64,000 bases of DNA, taken from Oscillospiraceae bacterium (lineage in GTDB: Bacteria > Bacillota > Clostridia > Oscillospirales > Oscillospiraceae). Position 1 is the stretch's first letter; each line of letters opens with the position of its first letter. Below, in pieces: positions 54,731-62,679 of the stretch. The notes below the pieces were generated by a model. The model searched no databases, was not told where the DNA came from, and saw nothing but the letters and a program-made list of their open reading frames with translations. Location of the stretch: NCBI GenBank assembly GCA_017434755.1, contig JAFRER010000003.1, positions 248,001 through 312,000 on the forward strand. Direction: 5' to 3'. The translations under genes were made by a program, and so were the position numbers.

Positions 54731-55717
54731 ATGCGTAAAATCAGTTTTTCTGAAGCTACCCGCGAGGCTATGGCTGAGGAAATGGAAAAATACCCTGAAG
54801 TATTTGTTATGGGCGAGGATATAGCGCGCCAAGGTGGAATTTTCGGTCAGTTTAAGGGACTTCCGGATGAATTTCCGGGTAGGGTAATCGACACGCCGAT
54901 ATCTGAGACCTTCATAGTTGGCGGCGGTGTCGGTGCCGCGCTAGCAGGAACACGTCCTGTTGTAGATATGCACTTTGCTGACTTTATCGGCGTTGCAATG
55001 GATGAAGTCTTCAACCAGATGGCAAAGGTCCGCTACATGTTCGGTGGTCAGGCAAAGATTCCTCTTGTTCTTCGTGCTCCTGACGGGCTGGCTGGCGGCG
55101 GAGCTGCACAGCACAGCCAGAGCGTCGAAAGCTGGTTCATCCACATTCCTGGCATCCAGGTTGTTGCTCCTTCTAATCCATACGATGCTAAGATGGTTCT
55201 GAAAGCTGCTATTGAGAGTGACGATCCGGTTCTTTACTTTGAAAACAAGGTCTTATATAAGGAATACGCTGAAGTTCCGGAGAAAGAAGATGAGGTCCCC
55301 TATCAGATAGGAAAAGCCCGAATTGAGCGTGAGGGTAAAGATATAACTATTGTCTCATACTCAATAGGTATGAAAAACGCACGAGCTGCGGCCGATCGGC
55401 TCCTGAACGACGGCATTCAGGCCGAGATTATCGACCTTATTACACTTTCTCCCTGGGATAAAGAGACTGTTATCAGTTCTGTAAAGAAGACTCATCGCCT
55501 ATGTTTGGTATCAGAGTGCGTTAAGCAGGGCGGTGCTTTGGCGGAAGTGGCTGCTACTGTGGCTGAAGAAGCTCTTGAGTATCTCGACGCTCCGATTCTT
55601 CGATATGGCGCGCCGTTCACTCCGATTCCGTTTGCGCCGACCCTCGAAAAGTTATACAGAGTCTACCCTGATGACTTGGTAAAAGGCATTAAAGGTGTGT
55701 TTCAAGGCACCATATAA
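54731..55717 (+). CDS. acoB: 2-oxoacid/acetoin dehydrogenase E1 beta
   Basis: A 328-residue subunit: FVMGEDIARQGGIFGQFKG, ETFIVGGGVGAALAGTRP, PDGLAGGGAAQHSQS and the C-terminal ITLSPWDKETVI ... RYGAPFTPIPFAP. It completes the E1 heterotetramer. ATG 54731 follows GGAGGT with proper spacing, so an upstream ATG at 54716 overlapping the acoA stop is less likely. Confidence 0.9.
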   Translation: MRKISFSEATREAMAEEMEKYPEVFVMGEDIARQGGIFGQFKGLPDEFPGRVIDTPISETFIVGGGVGAALAGTRPVVDMHFADFIGVAMDEVFNQMAKVRYMFGGQAKIPLVLRAPDGLAGGGAAQHSQSVESWFIHIPGIQVVAPSNPYDAKMVLKAAIESDDPVLYFENKVLYKEYAEVPEKEDEVPYQIGKARIEREGKDITIVSYSIGMKNARAAADRLLNDGIQAEIIDLITLSPWDKETVISSVKKTHRLCLVSECVKQGGALAEVAATVAEEALEYLDAPILRYGAPFTPIPFAPTLEKLYRVYPDDLVKGIKGVFQGTI

Positions 55718-55728
55718 GGAGAATAAAA

Positions 55729-57069
55729 ATGGCTACAGAGATACTAATGCCTAAGCTTGGCCTGACCATGACTGATGGTACAATTGGTGAATGGAATAAG
55801 GATGTTGGAGACTTCGTTAAGAAGGGTGAGACTCTGTTCACAGTTGAGACAGACAAACTGACAACCGATGTAGAAGCTGAATCGGACGGAGTCCTGCTTC
55901 GTATTGATGTTCCTGCAGGTGAAACAGTTTCCTGCAAAACTGTAATCGGCTGGATTGGTGCTTATGGAGAAAGCCTATCAGAGACTGATGATAAGACACC
56001 TGTTTCTGGTCAGGCTTTACTCTCCAAGTCAGCAGTTATTGATACGATTCAATCGAAAAAAGCATACGACCGAACAACAGGTGAATATGTTCTTGCAACA
56101 CCATATGCTAAAAAAATTGCTAAAGAGAAAGGATACGACCTGATGTCCGTTCCTGGCACAGGTTATAATGGTGTTGTAGTTTCAAAAGATGTCCTAAACT
56201 TCAAACCGTTGAAAGCTGCGCCAGATTCGAGATCGGATATATCAGTCAAAGCCAGTCCCCTATCTGAGAAAGTCGCCGCGGAGCTTGAAATCGATCTAAA
56301 GGATATCAAAGCATCCCATGGTCGCATTTTAGCAGAAGACCTGTTGCGTTACATTGCGGAGACGCATGAGAAGACAAGCTCTTATGAACCAGTAAGAGAA
56401 GAAATCAAACCGATGAGCAGCATGCGCAAGGCAATTGCAAGGAACATGTTGGCCTCAGTGCAGACTTCACCAACTGTGACATTCAATCTCAGTGTCGATA
56501 TGACTGAGATGAAACACTACCGCGAACAGCTGAAGAGAGTTGATATTAATGTCAGCTATACCGATTTGATCGTAAAGTTCGTGGCAAAAGCCCTCTCTGA
56601 ATTCCCGCTGCTGAACTGCTCGGTCGAAGATAACAAGATAATATACAAAAAATATATCAATGTTGGTGTAGCAGTAGCTCTGGAGAATGGTTTATTGGTT
56701 CCTAACATTGCTGATGCGGATAAAAAAAGTCTACCTGTAATCTCAAGTGAGATTAAGGAACTGGCGAAACTTGCTCGAGAGGGTAAGTTACCTCCTGAAA
56801 AGTTGAAAGGCGGCACTTTCACCATCACGAATCTCGGCATGTACGGCATCGAGAGTTTTTCTCCAATCATCAATCAACCTGAAGTGGCGATAATGGGAGT
56901 CAACACAATTGAAGATAAAGTTGTTGTTCGAAACGGTGAGATATGCATTCGTCCTATCATGAATTTGAGCTTGACGGCAGATCATCGTGTGGTCGACGGT
57001 TCACTGGCAGCTCAGTTCCTTCATAGGGTAAAGAATCTATTGGAAACACCTGCTCTTATTCTGGCATAA
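55729..57069 (+). CDS. acoC: dihydrolipoamide acyltransferase E2 with tandem E3-binding domains
   Basis: A 446-residue E2. The lipoyl domain is residues 1-75 with lipoate Lys in ETDKLTTDV. Two successive peripheral-subunit-binding motifs follow: ATPYAKKIAKEKGYDLMSVP ... GVVVSKDVL (about 120-155) and ASPLSEKVAAELEIDLKDI ... ILAEDLLRYI (about 180-215). The catalytic domain ends in LTADHRVVDGSLAAQFL (His and Asp). It transfers the acetyl group from lipoate to CoA and forms the core of the complex. Two binding domains are more than the usual one. Confidence 0.9.
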   Translation: MATEILMPKLGLTMTDGTIGEWNKDVGDFVKKGETLFTVETDKLTTDVEAESDGVLLRIDVPAGETVSCKTVIGWIGAYGESLSETDDKTPVSGQALLSKSAVIDTIQSKKAYDRTTGEYVLATPYAKKIAKEKGYDLMSVPGTGYNGVVVSKDVLNFKPLKAAPDSRSDISVKASPLSEKVAAELEIDLKDIKASHGRILAEDLLRYIAETHEKTSSYEPVREEIKPMSSMRKAIARNMLASVQTSPTVTFNLSVDMTEMKHYREQLKRVDINVSYTDLIVKFVAKALSEFPLLNCSVEDNKIIYKKYINVGVAVALENGLLVPNIADADKKSLPVISSEIKELAKLAREGKLPPEKLKGGTFTITNLGMYGIESFSPIINQPEVAIMGVNTIEDKVVVRNGEICIRPIMNLSLTADHRVVDGSLAAQFLHRVKNLLETPALILA

Positions 57070-57083
57070 GGAGACTGCAAACA

Positions 57084-58799
57084 ATGGCGACAAAACTGGT
57101 AATGCCTAAACTTGGTTTAACAATGACCGAGGGTACCATAGCCGAATGGAAAAAGAACATCGGTGACACTGTCGTGAAGGGAGATATCATCTTCTCCGTC
57201 GAGACGGATAAACTGACAAATGATGTTGAGTCTGATACTGAAGGCGTGCTTATAGATATTACTATTCCGGAAGGCAAATCTGTTCCTTGCGGGACGACTG
57301 TTGGTTGGATAGGTGCAACTGGTGAAAAGATCAACGTTGCCGACACTGCCTCAAAACCTTCTTTAAAGAATTCAGTCATTTCAGAAACATCTGCCGCAGA
57401 GGTGGGAGAAAAAAGCGTGCTTGTAGTAGGCGGAGGCCCAGGCGGCTATGTAGCGGCGATTCGTGCAGCACAGCTTGGAGCAAAGGTTTTTCTTATTGAA
57501 AAGGATAAGCTTGGCGGCACCTGCCTGAACCGTGGTTGCATGCCCACGAAGGCAATGCTCCATACTTCTGAAATCTATGAAGCTGCATCAAATAATGCAG
57601 ATTTAGGTATTCTATGCTCCGATATCAAGATAGATTGGCCAAAGGTACAGGGTTTTCGAGCCGCAGTGGTCGATAAGCTGACCGCCGGCGTTCAAATGCT
57701 TTGCAAAGCAAACAAGATAAAGCTCGTTACAGGTGAAGCGAAGTTCATCGGCCCGAAGGCAGTTTCTGTCGGTGCAGATACTTATAGTGCCGATAAAGTA
57801 ATTATCGCGACAGGTTCCCACCCAATAATACCTGACATCCCTGGTATGAAAGAGTGTAAAGCCGTCATAGACTCAACATCATGTCTGGAGCTGGATCATA
57901 TACCTGAGAGTCTGCTTGTGATAGGTGGCGGAGTCATAGGTTTAGAGCTTGGGAGTGTATACCATCGTTTTGGTACTAAAGTGACCATCATTGAAAAGAT
58001 GCCGAAACTGCTTCCGGGCACGGACATTGAATTGGCAGAATTGCTTAAAAGCAAACTAGAAAGGCAAGGCTTGAATATTTATACCGATTCGACTGTAGAA
58101 AAGATTGAAAGCTCTGTCAAAGGAGCTCAGATCACGGTGAAGTGTCCCAATGGTTATAAAGTCTTTGAGGCGGAAAATGTTCTGCTTGCTGTCGGCCGAG
58201 CCCCGGTTACAAAAGGACTCGGCTTTGAGAATACAGGCATTATAATTGAGAACGGCTTTATTAGCACAAATGAAAAGATGGAGACATGTGTTCTCGGCGT
58301 CTATGCAATTGGAGACTGCACCGGAAAAATAATGCTCGCTCATGCAGCAATGGCTATGGGCGAGGTTTCTGCAGAAAATGCCCTGGGCGGGAATCGGATT
58401 TTTAATCCTGCTGAAAGCCCTTACTGCGCTTATGTAGGGCCTGAGTTAGCTGGTGTTGGTTTTACTGAAGAAAAAGCAAATGAGGCCGGAATTGCATATA
58501 AAGTTGGTAGATTCCCGACAAGCGGAAATGGGAGAAGTTTGGTTTTAGGCGAAACAGACGGCATGGTTAAAGTATTAGCAGGTGAAAGATTTGGTGAGAT
58601 CATCGGCGTTCACATACTCGCACCATGTGCTACGGAACTCATACAAGAAGCCGCACTTGCAATAAAGCTGGAAGCAACTCTTGAAGAGTTCACTCAAACC
58701 ATCTACTGCCACCCAACCGTATCTGAAGCAATTCGCGAATGTGCATTGAATGCTGACGGCAAAGCTATCCACATTCCAAATAAAAAAGGAAGAATATAA
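57084..58799 (+). CDS. acoL: dihydrolipoamide dehydrogenase E3 with N-terminal lipoyl domain
   Basis: A 571-residue flavoprotein. A lipoyl domain (residues 1-80, ETDKLTNDV) precedes the disulfide oxidoreductase: FAD loop VVGGGPGGYVAAIRAAQLG, redox pair GGTCLNRGCMPTKAM, NAD loop VIGGGVIGLELGSVYHRFG, and the C-terminal His-Glu site YCHPTVSEAIREC. It re-oxidises dihydrolipoate on E2 with NAD. Its lipoyl domain closely resembles that of AcoC. Last gene of the operon. Confidence 0.94.
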   Translation: MATKLVMPKLGLTMTEGTIAEWKKNIGDTVVKGDIIFSVETDKLTNDVESDTEGVLIDITIPEGKSVPCGTTVGWIGATGEKINVADTASKPSLKNSVISETSAAEVGEKSVLVVGGGPGGYVAAIRAAQLGAKVFLIEKDKLGGTCLNRGCMPTKAMLHTSEIYEAASNNADLGILCSDIKIDWPKVQGFRAAVVDKLTAGVQMLCKANKIKLVTGEAKFIGPKAVSVGADTYSADKVIIATGSHPIIPDIPGMKECKAVIDSTSCLELDHIPESLLVIGGGVIGLELGSVYHRFGTKVTIIEKMPKLLPGTDIELAELLKSKLERQGLNIYTDSTVEKIESSVKGAQITVKCPNGYKVFEAENVLLAVGRAPVTKGLGFENTGIIIENGFISTNEKMETCVLGVYAIGDCTGKIMLAHAAMAMGEVSAENALGGNRIFNPAESPYCAYVGPELAGVGFTEEKANEAGIAYKVGRFPTSGNGRSLVLGETDGMVKVLAGERFGEIIGVHILAPCATELIQEAALAIKLEATLEEFTQTIYCHPTVSEAIRECALNADGKAIHIPNKKGRI

Positions 58800-58807
58800 C
58801 GCTAAAT

Positions 58808-58850
58808 ATCTAACGCGCCTGCAGCTTTGCAGACGCGTTAGATTCATTTT
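58808..58850 (+). terminator. terminator of the aco operon
   Basis: A long stem (ATCTAACGCG/CGCGTTAGAT extended by CTGCA/TGCAG) with a GCTT loop, then TCATTTT, 9 bp after acoL. Confidence 0.85.
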
Positions 58851-58920
58851 GGCATTTAGTATAACTTTTAGTAGTTACTTTCACAAAAATAAAAGCACAT
58901 AATGTGGCAGAATGAGTTAT

Positions 58921-59232
58921 TTATTTCACTGGATATTTCATCACCTTCCGCAGTGTCTCCACAAGCTCGTCAATGGTCTCTTCCCTGCCCTCTTTTATAT
59001 CTTCCACCACACAGGTCTTCATATGGGAAGCAAGGAGCGTTTTGCTGAAGGCATTCAGGGCGGAGTTGACGGCTGACACCTGCACGAGGATATCCGGGCA
59101 GTAAGCGTCGCTCTCAAGCATATTCTGAAGTCCCCTGACCTGGCCTTTGATACGCTTGAGCCTGTTCATAAGATCTTTGACCTCTTTTTCGCTCCTGTGC
59201 TTTTTCCTTGTCTGACAGCAGTTTTCTTCCAT
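58921..59232 (-). CDS. csoR: copper-sensing repressor CsoR (copy 2)
   Basis: A 103-residue near-duplicate of the csoR at 48.3 kb, with the same Cys-His-Cys site ([17 protein letters not shown]). Two substitutions (Glu to Lys in RLKRIKGQ, Lys to Asn in LQNMLE) sit in or near the DNA-contact helix. The C-terminus runs four residues further. No copper gene follows it; the next gene downstream is the convergent acoL. It is an orphan regulator, and its basic change could alter DNA affinity. Confidence 0.92.
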   Translation of the reverse strand: MEENCCQTRKKHRSEKEVKDLMNRLKRIKGQVRGLQNMLESDAYCPDILVQVSAVNSALNAFSKTLLASHMKTCVVEDIKEGREETIDELVETLRKVMKYPVK

Positions 59233-59322
59233 TTATCGCGACCCCTGTATCTCTTCAAATACTCTCACGGGGTATTGACATGATTAGATATACCCTATAA
59301 AGGTATTAGTCAATATGTTTTT
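58932..59322. repeat. csoR direct repeat, right copy
   Basis: Same orientation and same content (csoR plus promoter) as 48308-48690. Similarity ends shortly after the shared CAATATGTTTTT upstream of the -35. The two copies bracket the 10-kb AT-rich island. Confidence 0.85.
59260..59313 (-). promoter_or_regulatory. promoter and degenerate CsoR boxes of copy 2
   Basis: TTGACT (59313-59308), 17 bp, TATCTA (59290-59285). The spacer holds TACCC-N5-AGGTA (59291-59305) and a second box TACTC-N5-GGGTA lies at 59260-59274. The layout equals copy 1, but each box has lost one symmetric base. Confidence 0.75.
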
Positions 59323-59339
59323 GTTTTTTCCTGATCTAT

Positions 59340-59373
59340 AAAAAACTCACCGACATGTGTCGGTGAGTTTTTT
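59340..59373. terminator. bidirectional terminator
   Basis: A perfect 15-bp stem AAAAAACTCACCGAC with an ATGT loop and a T-run; just downstream of the TIGR04076-like gene on the minus strand. Confidence 0.9.
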
Positions 59374-59392
59374 ATTAGTTATTTACGATCGA

Positions 59393-59716
59393 TCAAAACA
59401 GCGGCTTTTCATCATCCGTATAACCTTCAAGCCGGAAAACTACCGGACGCACACCGTCATTGCAGCAGGCGATGTGGACCTCGTCGTGTCCGAACACCTT
59501 GCCGCCGCCGGCCAGCGTTGTAGCCTGCAGACAGATAGCCATCCATGCCATATCGCAGAATCCCTTGGGGCATTCATTTCCGAAGGGACCGCCCGTGATG
59601 AAAACGTCACCTTCCTTCATCCTGTCGCATGGTCCGAACCCCGGAAGGGTAACATACTCATCCGCAATATCCTGAAAGAATTCCCTTTTCAGTACCGTGA
59701 TCTAACATTTTTGCAT
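59393..59716 (-). pseudogene. TIGR04076-like small protein with in-frame amber codon 5
   Basis: From ATG 59716 (AGGG about 9 nt upstream) the frame reads MQKC, TAG (59704-59702), then ITVLKREFFQDIADEYVT, GFGPCDRMKEGDVFITGG, PKGFCDMAWMAIC and HIACCNDGVRPVVFRLEG. It resembles the small Cys-rich TIGR04076 family over its full length. Only codon 5 interrupts it, where relatives have a normal residue. A shorter product could start at Met 59620, losing the first strand. Most likely a recent nonsense mutation. Function of the family is unknown to me. Confidence 0.65.
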
Positions 59717-59734
59717 TTCGTTATTCCCTACCGG

Positions 59735-60253
59735 TCAATACAGCTTTGCACCTGCCGGGATGTGCGGATCGACCATGAGCAGGTGGAGTTTTTCCTCCTC
59801 GCCTTCATGATGGACGGCACTGATCAGCATGCCGCAGGAGTCAATGCCCATCATCTTCCGCGGAGGCAGGTTGGTGATTGCGATGCAGGTCTTTCCGATC
59901 AGCTGTTCCGGCTCATAGTATTCCCGGATCCCGCTGAGGATCACCCGTTTTTCGGCGCTTCCGTCATCCAGCAGGAACTTCAGAAGCTTCTTTGACTTCG
60001 GAACGGCTTCGCATTCAAGCACTTTTACGGCACGGAAGTCGCTTTTCGAGAAGGTCTCGAAATCAACGAATTCCTCGAAAAGAGGCTCTATAACGACGTT
60101 GGAGAAGTCGATCTTTTCTTCACCGGGCGCTGCTTTTTCGGCTTCCTGAGCCGCCTTGCAGGCTTCCTGAGACGGGCAGGTAGAGCAGGCGCATTCGAAT
60201 CCTTCGGACTTTTCCTCAGCCTTTTCGACCTTTTCCCTGTCCAGGGGCTTCAT
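59735..60253 (-). pseudogene. orphan C-terminal tRNA-binding domain of methionyl-tRNA synthetase
   Basis: A 172-residue frame: a charged linker with CACSTCPSQEAC, then the Trbp111-type OB fold (DFRAVKVLECEAVPKSKKLL, VILSGIREYYEPEQLIG, ITNLPPRKMMGIDSCGML, VDPHIPAGAKL). In Clostridia this domain forms the end of MetG. The frame upstream of Met still reads LFPTMKPLDREKVEK, as in full MetG, but the catalytic part is absent and no Shine-Dalgarno precedes the ATG. It is probably the stump of a deleted metG; a free tRNA-binding protein is the alternative. The 18-bp gap to the next gene suggests cotranscription. Confidence 0.7.
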
Positions 60254-60609
60254 GGTCGGGAACAGAAAACATGTCCTAATTCCTCCAAAATGTCAGAACG
60301 TTCCGCAACGTAATAACGGATTTCAGAGCTTTCCTTGTTATGTGCAGCCCACACAATTAGGAAAAGAACTCACCTGCTAATTAAGATGGCGAAACGTCTC
60401 GAAGAATGAAATATCTTATCGAGGAACTGGAGACTAAATCGGAGAACAAGGAGATTGGGCATCATTGTCTGCAAAACGCGCCATGTTCCTCTTCCCTGTA
60501 ATACGAGGGCACAGGGCTAACCTCTAAGCTTGAATATTATAGCAAATAGTCAGCCAGTTTTCAAGATGTGAGGCCATTTTAATTCGGTAAAGTATGTATA
60601 ATCTGTTCT
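60254..60609 (-). other. gene debris and a promoter between the metG stump and the right-hand operon
   Basis: No intact gene is seen in these 356 bp. On the minus strand a clear promoter TTGAAA-17-TATAAT lies at about 60563-60535, pointing toward the metG stump. A 39-codon frame at 60369-60250 (AAHNKESSEIRYYVAERSDI) looks like true coding sequence of an unrelated protein cut at both ends. I found no T-box or SAM-riboswitch pattern in the leader. Confidence 0.5.
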
Positions 60610-61248
60610 TCAGCTTCTGTTTACATACAGTCGGATCGACGAATCAGGGATGCCCTGAAAAAGGCTCCCACCAATATCAGATTCACAGGCATCACTGAAG
60701 AGCTCTTTCAAGGTCCAAACTCTGTCCGCAATAGTTCGATAAATCCAATACTCGCCATACGGGTCATTCCAGCGATGAAACACATATCTGCGTTTTTCCT
60801 TTTCGGTTAAGGCTTTATATTCATCGTCTGATAGCCACTCGGAAAACTCTTCTCTTTCATAAACCTCAAATTCAGCAAGTTCCTTTTTCGATACGTATCC
60901 CTCGTACTTATACTGCTTGTCCTTATTGACCTTTGGAAGAATCGCCTGGGCAAAGTTCACATAGTAGATACTGTTTCTATAATACTTTTCCCATGTAATT
61001 TTCCACCCATCCATTATTTCATTAAGATCCTCATGAAAGATCTCACGCAAACCGTCTGACATATCTGCTGGAATACCACAACCAAGAGCATAGTCCTCAA
61101 GATAGTTTGAGACTTCCCAAAAAAGTGATTTAGCCCAAAAGATAGGGTGGGTTCTCGTCTCGCCTTTACCATTGTTATAGTATGGGCAGATGCTATACCA
61201 CTTGCCATCTACATTGGCTTCAGCATAAACGAAGTAATAGACACCTAT
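60610..61248 (-). CDS. unknown accessory protein with apparent ATA start
   Basis: Clear coding sequence runs from 61248 down to TGA 60610 (about 212 residues): GVYYFVYAEANVDGKWYSIC, FWAKSLFWEVSNYLEDYALG, ADMSDGLREIFHEDLNEIMD, VSKKELAEFEVYEREEFSEW. There is no ATG, GTG or TTG before codon 63 (Met at 61062), and a stop lies 3 codons upstream of 61248. The only plausible initiator is ATA 61248-61246, which overlaps the phosphoesterase stop TAG and has GGGGTGAGG upstream. No family is recognised; there is no signal peptide or membrane segment. Confidence 0.6.
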   Translation of the reverse strand: MGVYYFVYAEANVDGKWYSICPYYNNGKGETRTHPIFWAKSLFWEVSNYLEDYALGCGIPADMSDGLREIFHEDLNEIMDGWKITWEKYYRNSIYYVNFAQAILPKVNKDKQYKYEGYVSKKELAEFEVYEREEFSEWLSDDEYKALTEKEKRRYVFHRWNDPYGEYWIYRTIADRVWTLKELFSDACESDIGGSLFQGIPDSSIRLYVNRS

Positions 61249-61967
61249 TGCGCCTCACCCCTTTCGTTTTCATAAAGAAATTGCTCATTACTTTCAAAAG
61301 AGTGAAATAGGAAGTGCATCTTGTCGATCCTTTTATCAATGTGCCAGTGTCCACAGAACCATGCTTTGTATTCGATGCTCTCCTCAATATGATCCAGCCA
61401 CTTCTCCGTGCTGGAATCCACAGTGCTCTGATCGACCATCGGGAGGAAAACCTCAGTTGGCTCATACTTGAATGGACACGTGTGCGACAGAACTATATCA
61501 AAGGGTTTCTCCTTGATCTGCGCTTCCACATACTTCTTGATTTCCTCAGAGGGTTGTTCATCTGGAAACCAGTTAATCCCATGTGTGAGCCGGTAGTATT
61601 TGTCTACGCTATAAGCTCCTCCAATCACCAGATGTCGAAGCCCTTCCAAGTTGAATATTTCTCCGTCTCTTGCGAACAACAGCGATGGATACTCCTCCTC
61701 AAACCAAACAAGCCCGCCATTCCAGCTTTTCTGCCTGTACATAGGCAGACTGGATGGGCGGGCTTCATGATTTCCATGAACACAAAGAACCATTGGCTTT
61801 ATCTTATTCAGTGCAGCTTTGCATTCGTTATCTCGCTCATCACAATAAAAGTTAGCCCCAACATCACCGAGGATCACAATCGTATCATCCTTTGTCAAGT
61901 GGAGGCGTATGCTCAATTTCACCACATTCCACGGCATACCGTGAATATCGCCGGTATAGAAAACCAT
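61245..61967 (-). CDS. calcineurin-like metallophosphoesterase
   Basis: A 240-residue phosphoesterase with all five motifs: GDIHG (7-11), GDVGANF, GNHEARPS, SHTCPFKYEP and GHWHIDKRID. The dinuclear metal site is therefore complete. Such cytosolic enzymes act on nucleotides or phosphoproteins; the substrate is unknown. GGGAGAG precedes the ATG. It sits in the middle of an operon of small unknown genes, typical of mobile-element cargo in gut Clostridia. Confidence 0.9.
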   Translation of the reverse strand: MVFYTGDIHGMPWNVVKLSIRLHLTKDDTIVILGDVGANFYCDERDNECKAALNKIKPMVLCVHGNHEARPSSLPMYRQKSWNGGLVWFEEEYPSLLFARDGEIFNLEGLRHLVIGGAYSVDKYYRLTHGINWFPDEQPSEEIKKYVEAQIKEKPFDIVLSHTCPFKYEPTEVFLPMVDQSTVDSSTEKWLDHIEESIEYKAWFCGHWHIDKRIDKMHFLFHSFESNEQFLYENERGEAQ

Positions 61968-61973
61968 GTATTC

Positions 61974-62276
61974 TTACTCTCCCTTTACCCGAATGCTATC
62001 CGGTTCTGATACAATTCTCAGAACAGTTTGTTGTTGCTTCTCCGAAAGATCTTCAGGTTTCTTCCCCAGCAGCATCAACGCAGCCCAAACAGTATCCATC
62101 ATACTACAGTTTGGGCAAGTCCTTGGAGAAAGAACGCCATAACGCCCCATCATGGGAGGATAGTCCCATCCTTGGTCGTAAGCTTCCTTTGGAGTCAGCA
62201 CTTCTGTTCTACCGCATACTTCACAGATATGCAAGAGTGCCCCATTGAAATCGGGGTCTGTGTTATACAGGTTCAT
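61974..62276 (-). CDS. small zinc-finger-like protein of unknown function
   Basis: A 100-residue protein. CEVCGRTEVLTPKEAYDQGW and CPNCSMMDTVW supply a CxxC...CxxC pair likely to hold zinc; the rest is helical. It ends 6 bp before the phosphoesterase gene. No family recognised. Similar small proteins are common on integrative elements and phages. Confidence 0.75.
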   Translation of the reverse strand: MNLYNTDPDFNGALLHICEVCGRTEVLTPKEAYDQGWDYPPMMGRYGVLSPRTCPNCSMMDTVWAALMLLGKKPEDLSEKQQQTVLRIVSEPDSIRVKGE

Positions 62277-62283
62277 GTATGGT

Positions 62284-62679
62284 CTAATCCGCCTCTTTTA
62301 GGTTTCGTATGGTAACGCCATCAACGAGAGAGAACACCGCCGTATTCTTGTCTTTCAGGTACTCCCCCGAAAGTGTATATGTACGTGATGTGTCCAAGTC
62401 GTTTGATTTCATTATTCCGTGGACAAAGCGTTTGCTGTTAATTCGCATTACGCACTTGTGGTCCGAAAACAATTTAGTAGGGACCCTGAATGCCATTACA
62501 TCATCTTCATCACACGGAAACACGCTGATAGAGTCATTACTATCAGAAATCTTCAGCGAAACGTGGCTCGGCTTTCCCAAGGCACGAATAACGCCCTTTC
62601 CGATGCTTATGCAGTTTCTGGCTCCCTGCACAGACAATTCAATTTGTTCATTCCTGTCTTCTGTAGGCTGCTTATCCAT
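62284..62679 (-). CDS. unknown beta-rich accessory protein
   Basis: About 131 residues (start ATG 62679 with GGAGG 8 nt upstream; an ATG at 62685 is too close to it). Strand-rich: CISIGKGVIRALGKPSHVSL, ISVFPCDEDDVMAFRVPTKL, TAVFSLVDGVTIRNL. No signal peptide or known motif. It overlaps the upstream gene by 8 bp, so expression is coupled. Confidence 0.7.
   Translation of the reverse strand: MDKQPTEDRNEQIELSVQGARNCISIGKGVIRALGKPSHVSLKISDSNDSISVFPCDEDDVMAFRVPTKLFSDHKCVMRINSKRFVHGIMKSNDLDTSRTYTLSGEYLKDKNTAVFSLVDGVTIRNLKEAD

Noticed and set aside
59393-59716. Pyrrolysine or other recoded amber codon in the TIGR04076-like gene
   Set aside because: No Pyl genes are in the window and TAG serves as an ordinary stop elsewhere here; a nonsense mutation is simpler.
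60254-60609. SAM riboswitch or T-box ahead of the MetG stump
   Set aside because: A promoter is clear, but I cannot fold the leader into either consensus and the conserved sequence blocks are missing.
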